Assembly: GCF_900115745.1 (NCBI RefSeq)
Contig: NZ_FOXP01000009.1
Location: 118,646 to 182,645 of the forward strand
Reading direction: 5' to 3'
Origin: Sphingomonas rubra
GTDB taxonomy: Bacteria; Pseudomonadota; Alphaproteobacteria; Sphingomonadales; Sphingomonadaceae
DNA length: 64,000 nt
Below the pieces are notes generated by a model. That model had not been told where the DNA came from and ran no database searches. It saw only the letters and a list, made by a program, of their open reading frames with translations. How positions within the stretch are numbered: position 1 is the first letter of the stretch; each line of letters starts with the position of its first letter. Made by a program: the position numbers and the translations under genes. Below, piece by piece: positions 21,856 through 31,476 of this stretch.

Positions 21856-22332
21856 ATGGCCGACCGATCGACCGCGCAAGAGCTTCGCCTGGACGCGTTC
21901 ATCCCGTTCCGGCTGTCTTATACCTCCAACCTGGTCAGCGACCGGATCGCGCGGACGTACGAGGCGATGTTCGGCCTCTCCATCCCCGAGTGGCGGCTGG
22001 TGGCGGTGATCGCGGAAGGGGTGGGCGTCACCCAGGCGGCGATCGGCCAGCGAACGCGGATGGACAAGGTGACCGTCAGTCGCGCGGCGATCGCGCTGAC
22101 CGCGCGCGGGCTGCTGGCGCGCGGCGACAATCCGGACGATCGCCGCTCGCACCTGCTGACGCTGACCGATGCGGGCCGCGACCTGTACGCGGCGGTGGCG
22201 CCCAAGGCGCTGGAGCTGGAGCGGCGGCTGTTCGCGGCGCTGCCGCGGGCGGAGCTGGAGGCGTTCGTGGCGACGCTGCGGCGGATCGACGCGGCGGCGC
22301 TGGCGCTCGACGAGGAGCGGTTAACCACTTGA
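21856..22332 (+). CDS. MarR family regulator, probably of the tyrosine-degradation operon
   Basis: A 158-residue winged-helix protein. The recognition helix region is GVTQAAIGQRTRMDKVTVSRA and the wing contains DNPDDRRSHLLTLT, both typical of MarR. A long N-terminal and C-terminal helix form the dimer interface. Preceded by AGGAG. It is divergent from hppD with a palindrome in the 82-base gap. Relatives repress homogentisate or tyrosine genes and respond to the aromatic intermediates; that role here is inferred from position. Confidence 0.88.
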   Translation: MADRSTAQELRLDAFIPFRLSYTSNLVSDRIARTYEAMFGLSIPEWRLVAVIAEGVGVTQAAIGQRTRMDKVTVSRAAIALTARGLLARGDNPDDRRSHLLTLTDAGRDLYAAVAPKALELERRLFAALPRAELEAFVATLRRIDAAALALDEERLTT

Positions 22333-22366
22333 TTCCCCGGAGTCGACCGGCGTAGGAGCCTGGGGC

Positions 22367-23029
22367 ATGGTTCCCTTTTCGTTCGGTGGGCAGGAGTGGC
22401 GCGCGACCGCGGCGGGCGCGCTGTTCTGGCCGGCCAGGGCCGCGCTGATGGTGGCCGACCTGCACCTGGAGAAGGGCAGCTGGTACGCCACCAAGGGGCA
22501 GTTGCTGCCGCCCTACGACTCGCTCGCCACGCTGTCGGCGCTGGCGGAGGTGGTGGCGGCGGTCGGCGCGCGCGAGGTGTGGTGCCTGGGCGACAGTTTC
22601 CACGACGTCGGCGGGTGCGAGCGGTTGCCGGCGGCGGCGCAGGACATGCTGAGGGCGCTGACCGGGGCGACCGCCTGGACGTGGATCACCGGCAACCACG
22701 ATCCGGTGATCGTCGACCGCTGCGGCGGCGAGGTGGTGGACGAGGCGGTGGTCGACGGCGTGGTGCTGCGCCACGAGGCCGACCCGCGCGAGACGCGGCC
22801 CGAGCTGTCGGGGCATTTCCACCCCAAGCTGCGCGTGCGGGTGCGTGGGCGGCAGGTGGCGCGACGTTGCTACGTGGCGAGCGCGACCAAGCTGGTGTTG
22901 CCGGCCTTCGGGTCGCTGACCGGCGGGCTCGACGTCGACCACCCGGCGCTCCGGCGCGCGCTGGGCGGGGTCGCGCAGGCGCTGGTGCCGGTGGAGGATC
23001 GGCTGCTGCGGTTTCCGATCGCGGCGTAG
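22367..23029 (+). CDS. pdeM: PdeM-like metallophosphoesterase (ligase-associated)
   Basis: A 220-residue calcineurin-type phosphoesterase. All metal motifs are present: ADLHLEKG, WCLGDSFHD, WITGNHD and LSGHFHPK. The stretch GSWYATKGQLLPPYDS is characteristic of the DNA-ligase-associated endonuclease PdeM, which in other bacteria is encoded with an ATP-dependent ligase and a helicase. Those partners are not adjacent here, so the specific assignment rests on sequence. It is convergent with msrA and ends beside a family B repeat. Confidence 0.82.
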   Translation: MVPFSFGGQEWRATAAGALFWPARAALMVADLHLEKGSWYATKGQLLPPYDSLATLSALAEVVAAVGAREVWCLGDSFHDVGGCERLPAAAQDMLRALTGATAWTWITGNHDPVIVDRCGGEVVDEAVVDGVVLRHEADPRETRPELSGHFHPKLRVRVRGRQVARRCYVASATKLVLPAFGSLTGGLDVDHPALRRALGGVAQALVPVEDRLLRFPIAA

Positions 23030-23067
23030 TGGTGTCTCGCCGGGAGTAGATCGGTAATTCTTCCGCC

Positions 23068-23150
23068 GTCATGCCGGGCGTGACCCGGCATCCAGGGTCG
23101 CGGGCGGTGGCGCTGCTTGGCCCTGGACCCCGGGACGAGCCCAGGGTGAC
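23068..23150. repeat. Family B palindromic repeat, copy 2
   Basis: It begins GTCATGCCGGGCGTGACCC and ends GGGACGAGCCCAGGGTGAC, with CATCCAGGG / CCCTGGA inner arms. It lies between the convergent pdeM and msrA genes and can form a strong hairpin on either strand. Confidence 0.75.
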
Positions 23151-23163
23151 GAAGGGGGCCGGC

Positions 23164-23817
23164 TTAGCGCGAGAGCGTTGGATAGGCCGCGCGGAAGGCG
23201 GCGAGCTTGGGCTTGTCCCAGCGGACGATGTACGGGTGGGTCGGGTTCCGGTCGAAGAAGTCTTGGTGGTACGACTCGGCCGGGAAGAAGCCACCCCGTT
23301 CGATCCGGGTGGCGATCGGGGCGGGGTACGCCCTGGCGGCGCCGAGTTGCGCGATATAGGCGCGGGCGACCTGCGCCTGTTGCGGGGTCTGCGGAAAGAT
23401 CGCGGAGCGGTAGCTGGGGCCGGTGTCCGGACCCTGGCGGTTCACCTCCGTCGGATCGTGCGCGACCGAGAAATAGACGCGCAGCAGCGTCGCGTAGCTG
23501 ACCTGTGCGGGATCGTAGACGACGCGGATCGCCTCGGCATGGCGCGTCCTCTCGGTCGAGACCTGGTCGTATGTCGCGGTGGCGCGGGTGCCGCCGGCAT
23601 AGCCCGCGGTGACCGACTTCACGCCCTTCATGTGGCCGAACACCGCCTCCATGCCCCAGAAGCAGCCGCCGGCGAGGACGGCGGTCTGGAGACCGGGTGC
23701 GCGCGGCACGTCGGCGCGCGCGGCCGGGATCGGCACGGCGCGCTCGGCGTGTGCGGGCGCCAGCAGCACGGCGCCCGCGACGGCGAGCAGGCCGATCGGG
23801 AGCGCCGCGGCCTTCAC
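23164..23817 (-). CDS. msrA: Peptide methionine-S-sulfoxide reductase MsrA, exported form
   Basis: A 217-residue MsrA that repairs the S-form of methionine sulfoxide. The catalytic cysteine is C52 in AGGCFWGMEA, followed by VTAGYAGG, HAEAIRVVYDP and YHQDFF. An N-terminal signal peptide (LPIGLLAVAGAVLLAPAHA) places it in the periplasm, unlike the usual cytosolic form. It starts at GTG one base after a small membrane-protein gene and is likely co-transcribed with it. Confidence 0.92.
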   Translation of the reverse strand: MKAAALPIGLLAVAGAVLLAPAHAERAVPIPAARADVPRAPGLQTAVLAGGCFWGMEAVFGHMKGVKSVTAGYAGGTRATATYDQVSTERTRHAEAIRVVYDPAQVSYATLLRVYFSVAHDPTEVNRQGPDTGPSYRSAIFPQTPQQAQVARAYIAQLGAARAYPAPIATRIERGGFFPAESYHQDFFDRNPTHPYIVRWDKPKLAAFRAAYPTLSR

Positions 23818-23818
23818 C

Positions 23819-23962
23819 TCAGCGGACCTGGTGGGTGGGGGTGAAGTGGCCGACGAGCTCCTGCGTGCGGTCCGCCGGCTGGAGGACGACGAGGCCGACC
23901 GCGCCGAGCACGAAGCCGCCGGCGAACTGCCACACGAAGCTGGATTTGAAACTGTTCAACAT
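23819..23962 (-). CDS. Small membrane protein (47 aa), unknown
   Basis: A 47-residue reading frame with one hydrophobic segment (FVWQFAGGFVLGAVGLVVLQ) and a short polar tail ending THQVR. The ATG is preceded by AAGGG. The tight spacing to msrA (one base) and the clean single-helix character support it as a real gene. I recognise no family; a role with periplasmic MsrA is only suggested by position. Confidence 0.6.
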   Translation of the reverse strand: MLNSFKSSFVWQFAGGFVLGAVGLVVLQPADRTQELVGHFTPTHQVR

Positions 23963-24123
23963 GGGGGAACCCTTACGCCCTTCGATCGTACTGTGCGGTT
24001 AACGTGCGCTCGCCATGTCGTGGCTGGGCTACGTCACGACAAGATGACTGTCCTGAAACATTAGGTTGCGTGGCCTGAACGACCGCTGGGCGCGGCGTTC
24101 ATCCAAGGTTTTGGGTGCTTCTT

Positions 24124-24189
24124 CCGGCGTCCAGAGCCACGGGCAGCGGCGCTGCCTGGTCCTGGACCCCGGCTCAAGGCCGGGGTGAC
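24124..24189. repeat. Family B palindromic repeat, copy 3 (partial)
   Basis: It carries GGCGTCCAGAGCC, the GGCAGCGGCGCTGCC core and CCCCGGCTCAAGGCCGGGGTGAC. It lacks the usual outer GTCATGCC arm on the left. It lies downstream of the aspartate aminotransferase gene. The rest of the 23963-24214 gap shows no gene. Confidence 0.65.
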
Positions 24190-24214
24190 GGGGACTTTGT
24201 GGCGCGGGTCGGAA

Positions 24215-25447
<1,233 letters not shown>

Positions 25448-27181
25448 TCATAGCGGCGGGGCGGCTTCCTTCGCAACCGCGGCAAGAAGGCCGCGCACCG
25501 CATTTCCCACGAAGAAGCCGCCGGCCAGGTCGGCGCGGGTGAGCGGCGCCTCCACCGCACGGCCGGTCGCGAGCAGTTCGGCGCGCAGCACGCCGGGCAG
25601 CAGCGGGCCGGCGGGCGGCGTGACGAGGACGCCGTCGCGCTCAACGAAGATCGAGGTGAAGCTGCCCTCCGTCAGCAGGCCGCGATGGACGAACACGACC
25701 TCATCCGTGCCCGCGGCGCGGCGGGCGTCGTCGTAGAAGGCGCGCGCGCTGGTCTTGTGGCGCAGTCGGAGGTCGGCGGCGGCAACCGGCAGCGGTACGA
25801 TCGCTACCGACAGCGGACCGGCGGGCACGGGCGGCATCGCCGCGACCTCGATCGCGACCTTGCCCGACGGCGCCAGCAGCAGGCGCAGGCGCCGGGCCTC
25901 GCGCAGGCGGAAGGTGGCGGCCTGCAATTCGTTGCGCGCGGCGTGGCGATCGAAGGCGAAGCCGAGCGCGTCGGCGCTGGCCTTCATGCGCGCGAGATGA
26001 CGGTCGAGCAGCGCGATTCCTTCGACCGGATCGAACGCCATTGTCTCCACCAGGTCGAAACGAGGCAGGCCGTCGCCGACGAATCCGCCCTTGGCCAGGC
26101 ATTCCGCCCATTCGGCGGCGGGATCGCTGTCGGCGACGATGCCGGCGCCGAGCGACAGGGTGGCGGCGCCGTCCAGGAGCGACAGGGTGCGGATGGCGAC
26201 GTTGAATTCGGCATCGCCCCCTGCGTCGATGCGGCCGATCGACCCGGTATAGGTGCCGCGCGGGCGCTGCTCGATCGCGGCGATCGCCTCCATCGCGCGG
26301 ACCTTGGGCGCGCCGGTGATCGAGCCGCAGGGAAAGGCGGCGGCCAGCACATCGACCGCGGTGCGGTCGGGGGCGAGCTTGGCGGTGACGGTGGAGGTGA
26401 GCTGGTGGACCGTCGGGTATCGCTCCACCGTCCACAGCTCGGGCACCGCGACCGATCCGGCGACGGCGACACGCGCGAGGTCGTTGCGCATCAGGTCGAC
26501 GATCATCAGGTTCTCGGCGCGCTGCTTGGTATCGGCGGCGAGGTGCGCGGCGGCGGCGCGGTCGTGCACGGGATCGTCGGCGCGGCGTGCGGTGCCCTTC
26601 ATCGGCCGGCAGGTGAGGCGGTCGCCGTCGAGCCGGAAAAACAGTTCGGGCGAGAGGCTGAGCAGCGTCTCGCGCCCGGTCGCGACGACGGCGCCGTAGC
26701 CGGCCGCGGCGCGGGCACGGAGCTGCGCGAAGGCGGCGAGCGGGTCGCCGACCAGCGCCACGGTGGCGGCGAAGCTGAGGTTGACCTGGTAGAGGTCGCC
26801 CGCCGCGATCAGGTCCAGCGCGGCACGCACCTGGTCCTCGTACGCCGCGCGCGACACCTGGGGATCGGGGCGGCCGATCCAGGCACCGGCGGGGTCGGGC
26901 AGGCCGGCCGGGTCGAAGGGCTGCCACTGCTCGAACAGGCCGAACCAGAGGAGCGGCGCGTCGGCAGCGGGCGGCGGCAGTTTCGGCTCCAACGCCGCCC
27001 CGGCCTCGTAGCCGAGATAGCCCGCGGCATGGAGGCCGCGGGCGCCGGCGGCGCGGAGGCGGTCGAGTGCGGGGGCGATCTCCGCCGCGCTGCGTGCCTC
27101 CACCACCTCCACGGGATCGCGGTAGAGGCGCGTCTCGCCGCGGGGCCGGGCGTCGTCGAGGAGGACGAAAGGCGCGTCCAT
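25448..27181 (-). CDS. pabB: Fused aminodeoxychorismate synthase component I / 4-amino-4-deoxychorismate lyase
   Basis: A 577-residue two-domain enzyme for p-aminobenzoate. Residues 1 to about 370 are the chorismate-binding domain (DLYQVNLSF, CRPMKGTARR, MIVDLMRNDLAR, FPCGSITGAPKVRAM, YTGSIG). The remainder is a class IV PLP aminotransferase-like lyase (RHKTSARAFYDDARR with the likely lysine, then FVHRGLLTEGSFTSIF). The start at 27181 overlaps the region between SDR stop and gene by one base. A glutaminase partner (PabA) is not in the window. Its product feeds FolP. Confidence 0.92.
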   Translation of the reverse strand: MDAPFVLLDDARPRGETRLYRDPVEVVEARSAAEIAPALDRLRAAGARGLHAAGYLGYEAGAALEPKLPPPAADAPLLWFGLFEQWQPFDPAGLPDPAGAWIGRPDPQVSRAAYEDQVRAALDLIAAGDLYQVNLSFAATVALVGDPLAAFAQLRARAAAGYGAVVATGRETLLSLSPELFFRLDGDRLTCRPMKGTARRADDPVHDRAAAAHLAADTKQRAENLMIVDLMRNDLARVAVAGSVAVPELWTVERYPTVHQLTSTVTAKLAPDRTAVDVLAAAFPCGSITGAPKVRAMEAIAAIEQRPRGTYTGSIGRIDAGGDAEFNVAIRTLSLLDGAATLSLGAGIVADSDPAAEWAECLAKGGFVGDGLPRFDLVETMAFDPVEGIALLDRHLARMKASADALGFAFDRHAARNELQAATFRLREARRLRLLLAPSGKVAIEVAAMPPVPAGPLSVAIVPLPVAAADLRLRHKTSARAFYDDARRAAGTDEVVFVHRGLLTEGSFTSIFVERDGVLVTPPAGPLLPGVLRAELLATGRAVEAPLTRADLAGGFFVGNAVRGLLAAVAKEAAPPL

Positions 27182-27182
27182 C

Positions 27183-27920
27183 TCAGAGCGTGTAGCCGCC
27201 GTCGCTGACCAGCACGCTGCCGGTGACCAGCGCCGCGTCGTCGGACAGGAGGAACGCGATCTGGCGCGCGATCTCCTCGGCTTTGGCGTAGCGGCCGAGC
27301 GGCGTGCCGGCCGCGGCCATCTCCGCGAAGGCGGCGTCGCGGCCGATCGCCGCGGCGCGGTCCGCGAACATCGGCACCGCGTCCCACACCGGCGTCTCGA
27401 CGCCGGCCGGGGCGATGGCATTGACGCGGAGGCGGCGCGCGGCGCCTTCCTTGGCGGCGACGCGGACCAGCTGGATCAGCCCGGCCTTGGACGCGGCATA
27501 GGCGGCGATGCCGGGTTCCGCCTTGATCCCCGCCGCCGACGACACCGCCACGATCGCCCCCGCCCCCTCCATCGCGCGCATCGCGGCGCGGATCGTCAGA
27601 AACGCGCCGTCGAGGTTGACGGAGAGGATGCGGCGCCACTCGGCCCAGTCGAGCCGCTCGATTGCGGCGGCGCCGGCCACCCCTGCGTTGACCACCGCAC
27701 CGGTAAGGCCGCCGAGATAGGGCGCGGCCTCGTCCCAGAACGCCTCGCTGGCGACGTCGCCGGGCAGGAGGTCGACGGTGCAGGGGAGGGTGAGGCGGGC
27801 GAGCGCGTCGGCGTCGCGGTCGACCAGCACCAGCCGCTCGGCCGTGTCGGCGAGGAGGCGCGCGGTCGCCCGGCCGATACCCGATGCGGCGCCGGTGACG
27901 AGGAGGATGCCGCGGGTCAT
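27183..27920 (-). CDS. SDR family oxidoreductase
   Basis: A 245-residue classical short-chain dehydrogenase. Cofactor motif TGAASGIGRA, NAGVAGAA, and the catalytic Ser-Tyr-Lys in VSSAAGIKAEPGIAAYAASKA are all present. The aspartate in VLVDRDAD at the end of strand 2 suggests NAD(H) preference. Substrate unknown. Its ATG overlaps the stop of a remnant reading frame upstream (27917-28030) and pabB starts right after it, so the three are in one transcription unit. Confidence 0.88.
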   Translation of the reverse strand: MTRGILLVTGAASGIGRATARLLADTAERLVLVDRDADALARLTLPCTVDLLPGDVASEAFWDEAAPYLGGLTGAVVNAGVAGAAAIERLDWAEWRRILSVNLDGAFLTIRAAMRAMEGAGAIVAVSSAAGIKAEPGIAAYAASKAGLIQLVRVAAKEGAARRLRVNAIAPAGVETPVWDAVPMFADRAAAIGRDAAFAEMAAAGTPLGRYAKAEEIARQIAFLLSDDAALVTGSVLVSDGGYTL

Positions 27921-28030
27921 GCCTCCTCCTGCCGTCCGGCGGGCACGAAGTCGAGGGGCGGGAGGGAGAAGGGGTGTTCGCGCGACGGCGCGAAGGTGTT
28001 GCGAAGGGGGAGTGGCTCAGCCTGCTTGCC
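27917..28030 (-). pseudogene. 3' remnant of an unidentified gene upstream of the SDR
   Basis: An open minus-strand frame ends with ATGA overlap at the SDR start and reads EPLPLRNTFAPSREHPF, then LPPLDFVPAGRQEEA. The composition looks like a genuine protein C-terminus. Upstream it runs without any start codon into the family C repeat. The rest of the gene seems to have been lost or replaced. The identity of the parent gene is unknown. Confidence 0.35.
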
Positions 28031-28064
28031 GTGAGGGCAGGCTATCGGCTCTCGTGCTTCTGCA

Positions 28065-28159
28065 CCCCGGCGAAGGCCGGTGCCCAGTTAAGGGACGCTG
28101 ATGAGAGGCGCTGCGTCTCACGCGAGGCTTTCTCACCTGGGCCCCGGCCTTCGCCGGGG
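28065..28159. repeat. Family C palindromic repeat, copy 2
   Basis: CCCCGGCGAAGGCCGGTGCCCAG at the left and CTGGGCCCCGGCCTTCGCCGGGG at the right form inverted arms around about 50 unique bases. It lies between the sigma-54 activator and the SDR, which run in the same direction, and overlaps the upstream limit of a decayed reading frame. The rest of the 299-base gap holds no intact gene. Confidence 0.72.
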
Positions 28160-28219
28160 TACTGGTGTGGTCGACGGTCGTCTGGTCGCTCGCGCCTTGC
28201 CGCGCAAGAAACACCCGCG

Positions 28220-29644
28220 TCACGCGGCGGCGTTGTCGATCCCCAGTTCGCCGAGCTTGCGGTAGAGGGTCGAGCGGCCGATCCCCAGCCGGCGGGCGAC
28301 CTCCGTCATGCGACCGCGATAATGGCCGATGGCGAGGCGGATGACGTCGGCCTCGATATCCTCCAGCGGGCGCAGATTGCCGTCGGGGCGATAGAGCGTG
28401 ATGCCGCCCGCCGTCGCCGCGGCGACAGATGCCTCGCGCCGGCCGCCAAGCGCGGCGATCTGCGGGAAGTCGGCGCGGGTCAGCGCGTCGCCCTCGCACA
28501 GCACCGCCGCGCGGAACAGCGCGTTGCCGAGCTGGCGGACGTTGCCCGGCCAGTCATATTCGCCGAGCAGCTGCAGCGCGTCGTCGGTGATGCCGAGTGC
28601 GCGCAGGCCCGGCTGGCGGGCGATGCGCGCGAGCAGGTGGCGGGCGAGCGCGGGCACGTCGCCGGCCCGCTCGCGCAAGGGCGGGATGGTCACCGGCACG
28701 ACGTTGAGGCGGTGAAAGAGATCCTCGCGGAACCGCCCCTCCGCCACCTCCGCGGCGAGCCCGCCATCGGCGGCGGCGATGACGCGCACGTCGACCGTGC
28801 GGCTGTGGCGACTGCCGAGCGGCTGCACCTCGCCGGTCTGGATCATGCGCAGCAGCTTGACCTGCGCGTCGACCGGGATCTCGCCGACCTCGTCCAGGAA
28901 CACGGTGCTGCCGTCCGCCTCCTGCAGGCGGCCGATCTTGCGCTCGAACGCGCCGGTGAAGGCACCACGCTCATGCCCGAACAATTCCGATTCGATCAGG
29001 TTGCGGGGCAGCGCGCCGCAGTTGATGCGGACCATCGGCCGCCTGGATCGGGGCGAGGCGGCGTGGATCGCCTCCGCCATGACTTCCTTGCCGACGCCGT
29101 GCTCGCCCTCGATCAGCACGGGGACGCGGGCGCGGGCGGCCTTGGCGGCGATGGCGAGCGCGGCGCGGAAATCGGGCGAGGAGCCGACGATCTCGTCGAA
29201 GCCGAGGATCGCCGACATCTTCTCGCTGAGCGGCCGCAGCTCGCCCGCGAGCGAACTGGAAACCGCCGCCTCCAGCGCGTCGAGCAGGCGATCGGGCGCG
29301 AGCGGCTTAACCAGGAAATCGGTCGCGCCCGCGCGCATCGCCGACACCGCCTGCTCGGCCGAGCCGTTGGCGGTGAGGACCAGAATGGGAAGGGCGGGCC
29401 GGTGAGTGCGCAGTTCGGCGATCAGCCGTGCCGCCTCGGTCCCGCCCGCCCAGTGATCGAGCAGGATGGCGTCGAGCTGCTGGCCGTCCTGCGTGCCGAG
29501 TGTGGCGACCGCCATCTCGCCGTCGCCCGCGAACAGCGAGCGCCAGCCGGCGCGCGCAGCGAGGGCGGAGACGAGCCGGCGCTGCGCGGGCTCGTCGTCG
29601 ATCAGCAATAGCATCCGCTGGCCGTTGCGCGTCATCTGGTTCAT
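28220..29644 (-). CDS. Sigma-54-dependent response regulator (NtrC family)
   Basis: A 474-residue activator with three parts. Receiver (about 10-125): acidic pocket D16-D17, phospho-acceptor D63, T91 and K113. AAA+ domain: Walker A GEHGVGKE (180-187), the sigma-54 contact loop GAFTGA (227-232) and Walker B VFLDEVGEIP. C-terminal Fis-type helix-turn-helix: MTEVARRLGIGRSTLYRKL. After D63 the sequence is HWAGG instead of the usual xMPxM. No histidine kinase gene is adjacent, so its signal is unknown. It is monocistronic and separated from the SDR by a family C repeat. Confidence 0.92.
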   Translation of the reverse strand: MNQMTRNGQRMLLLIDDEPAQRRLVSALAARAGWRSLFAGDGEMAVATLGTQDGQQLDAILLDHWAGGTEAARLIAELRTHRPALPILVLTANGSAEQAVSAMRAGATDFLVKPLAPDRLLDALEAAVSSSLAGELRPLSEKMSAILGFDEIVGSSPDFRAALAIAAKAARARVPVLIEGEHGVGKEVMAEAIHAASPRSRRPMVRINCGALPRNLIESELFGHERGAFTGAFERKIGRLQEADGSTVFLDEVGEIPVDAQVKLLRMIQTGEVQPLGSRHSRTVDVRVIAAADGGLAAEVAEGRFREDLFHRLNVVPVTIPPLRERAGDVPALARHLLARIARQPGLRALGITDDALQLLGEYDWPGNVRQLGNALFRAAVLCEGDALTRADFPQIAALGGRREASVAAATAGGITLYRPDGNLRPLEDIEADVIRLAIGHYRGRMTEVARRLGIGRSTLYRKLGELGIDNAAA

Positions 29645-29765
29645 CCGTCCCGGTTCGGCACGGTTGGTAGCGGTGGGCGGTAAAGGACGACTTAAACGTC
29701 ACCCCACTTGAGGTGGTGCGCGCACGTCGATAGGGTCCGACCCGAAACGACATGGGGAAGAGGCC

Positions 29766-29888
29766 GTGGCCGACCAGACCGACCTGAACGCGCACGTCGC
29801 CGATTACGGCAAGATGATCGGGATGCTGAAATGGGGGTCGGTCGGCGTGGCGATCATCGTCGCCGCCGTCATCTGGCTGATCGCGTAG
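29766..29888 (+). CDS. aa3-type cytochrome c oxidase subunit IV (40 aa)
   Basis: A 40-residue protein starting at GTG: MADQTDLNAHVADYGKMIGM followed by one transmembrane helix (VGVAIIVAAVIWLIA). This is the small bacterial aa3 oxidase subunit IV type (COX4_pro_2-like). A GGGGAAGAGG ribosome-binding site precedes it. It ends four bases before pntAA and so is co-transcribed with the transhydrogenase; the main oxidase genes are not in the window. Confidence 0.85.
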   Translation: MADQTDLNAHVADYGKMIGMLKWGSVGVAIIVAAVIWLIA

Positions 29889-29892
29889 CCAC

Positions 29893-31014
29893 ATGAAGAT
29901 CGCCGTCCTGAAGGAAACAGCAGACGGCGAGAAACGCGTCGCCGCGACGCCGGAGACCGCGAAGAAGTTCGCCGCGCTGGGCGCGACCGTCGCCGTCGAG
30001 GCGGGGGCGGGCGCCGCCGCCGGCTTCGCCGACGCCGGCTATGCCGAGGCGGGGGCGAGCATCGGCGACCGGGTGGCGACGCTGTCGGGGGCGGACGTGG
30101 TGCTGGCGGTGCAGGGGCCCGACGCGGCGACGCTCGCCGGCGTGCGGCCCGGCGTGTGGCTGGTCGCGAGCCTCAATCCGCTCGCCGAGCGGGCGCGGGT
30201 CGACGGCTACGCGGCCGCCGGCATCGAGGCGCTGGCGATGGAGTGGATGCCGCGCATCACCCGCGCGCAGTCGATGGACATCCTGTCGTCGCAATCGAAC
30301 CTGTCGGGCTACAAGGCGGTGCTCGACGCGGCGGCCGAGTATGGCCGCGCCTTTCCGATGATGATGACGGCGGCGGGCACGGTGGCGGCGGCGCGCGTGT
30401 TCGTGATGGGCGTCGGCGTCGCGGGGTTGCAGGCGATCGCCACCGCCAGGCGACTGGGCGCGCAGGTGTCCGCCACCGACGTCCGCTCGGCGACGCGCGA
30501 GCAGATCCAGTCGCTCGGCGCCAAGCCGGTGTTCGTCGAGACGGTGGCCGGGATCGAGGGCGAGGGCGCCGGCGGCTACGCGGGCGAGATGAGCCCCGAA
30601 TATCAGGCGGCGCAGGCCGAGCTGGTATCGGCGCACCTTGCTCGGCAGGACGTGGTGGTCACCACCGCGCTGATCCCCGGCCGCGCGGCGCCGCGGCTGA
30701 TCTCCGACGCGCAGCTCCAGACGATGCGGCCGGGCAGCGTCGTCGTCGACCTGGCGGTGGAGCAGGGCGGCAACGTCGAGGGCTCGGTCGCGGGCGCGGT
30801 CGTGGAGCGGCACGGGGTGAAGATCGTCGGCCACCGCAACGTGCCGAGCCGGCTGGCGGCGGATGCCAGCGCGCTGTTCAGCCGCAACCTGTACAATTTC
30901 CTGAGCGCGTTCTGGAACAAGGAGGCCAGGCGGCCGGTGCTCGACGCGGAGATCGGCAACGCGATCCGGCTGACCAGGGATGGTGCTGTGGTGAGCGAGA
31001 GGTTGCGGTCTTGA
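29893..31014 (+). CDS. pntAA: NAD(P) transhydrogenase alpha subunit, part 1 (NAD-binding)
   Basis: A 373-residue soluble domain I of proton-translocating transhydrogenase. It resembles alanine dehydrogenase: KIAVLKETADGEKRVA at the start, QSMDILSSQSNLSGYKAV, VFVMGVGVAGLQAIATARRL for NAD binding, and the RQD-loop region LARQDVVVTTALIPGR. The stop codon (31012-31014) overlaps the left end of the DUF559 element, so insertion happened exactly at the 3' end without changing the protein. Confidence 0.95.
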   Translation: MKIAVLKETADGEKRVAATPETAKKFAALGATVAVEAGAGAAAGFADAGYAEAGASIGDRVATLSGADVVLAVQGPDAATLAGVRPGVWLVASLNPLAERARVDGYAAAGIEALAMEWMPRITRAQSMDILSSQSNLSGYKAVLDAAAEYGRAFPMMMTAAGTVAAARVFVMGVGVAGLQAIATARRLGAQVSATDVRSATREQIQSLGAKPVFVETVAGIEGEGAGGYAGEMSPEYQAAQAELVSAHLARQDVVVTTALIPGRAAPRLISDAQLQTMRPGSVVVDLAVEQGGNVEGSVAGAVVERHGVKIVGHRNVPSRLAADASALFSRNLYNFLSAFWNKEARRPVLDAEIGNAIRLTRDGAVVSERLRS

Positions 31015-31476
31015 TCCTCCCCGGCACGGGGAGGGGGACCGCTCTGCGTGGTGAGCGGAGTGGTGGAGGGGCGCCGCCACGCGTGCCGCCCCACGTGGAA
31101 CGCGCCCGTGTGCTGCGACGGGCGATGAGCTATCCGGAGGTGCTGCTGTGGCAGCGGCTGCGGGGCTCGCCGCAGGGTATGCGGTTCCGGCGGCAGCATC
31201 CGGTGTGCGACGGGATCACGGTCGATTTCTACTGCGCCGCTGCCAGGCTGGTCGTCGAAGTCGATGGCGAGATACATTCCGCCGCCGGCTCGCTCGAGCG
31301 CGATGCACGCCGGGACGCTTCGTTGCGGGCCATGGGTTTTCGCATCTTGCGCGTACTCGCGATCGACGTTTTGCGGAACGCCGACGACGCTGCTTCATCC
31401 ATCGTCGCGCTTGCTGCGGCGCCCCTCCACCCCTCGCCTGCGGCGAGCGGTCCCCCTCCCCGTGCCGGGGAGGATC
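31013..31476. mobile_element. Family A element, 464 bp, carrying a DUF559 nuclease gene
   Basis: It is bounded by long terminal inverted repeats. The outer 32 bases (31013-31044 and 31445-31476) are perfect inverted copies beginning GATCCTCCCC; an inner block of 15 bases (31063-31077 and 31416-31430, GTGGAGGGGCGCCGC) is also perfect, and the two are separated by a variable arm. Each end can fold on itself. The element is inserted between pntAA and pntAB, ends one base before the pntAB ribosome-binding site, and contains one gene (DUF559). Confidence 0.8.

Noticed and set aside
23963..24005. GGAAC-type box resembling an EcfG (general stress) promoter
   Set aside because: The partner element at the right spacing reads CGTA, not CGTT, and it points towards no gene start.
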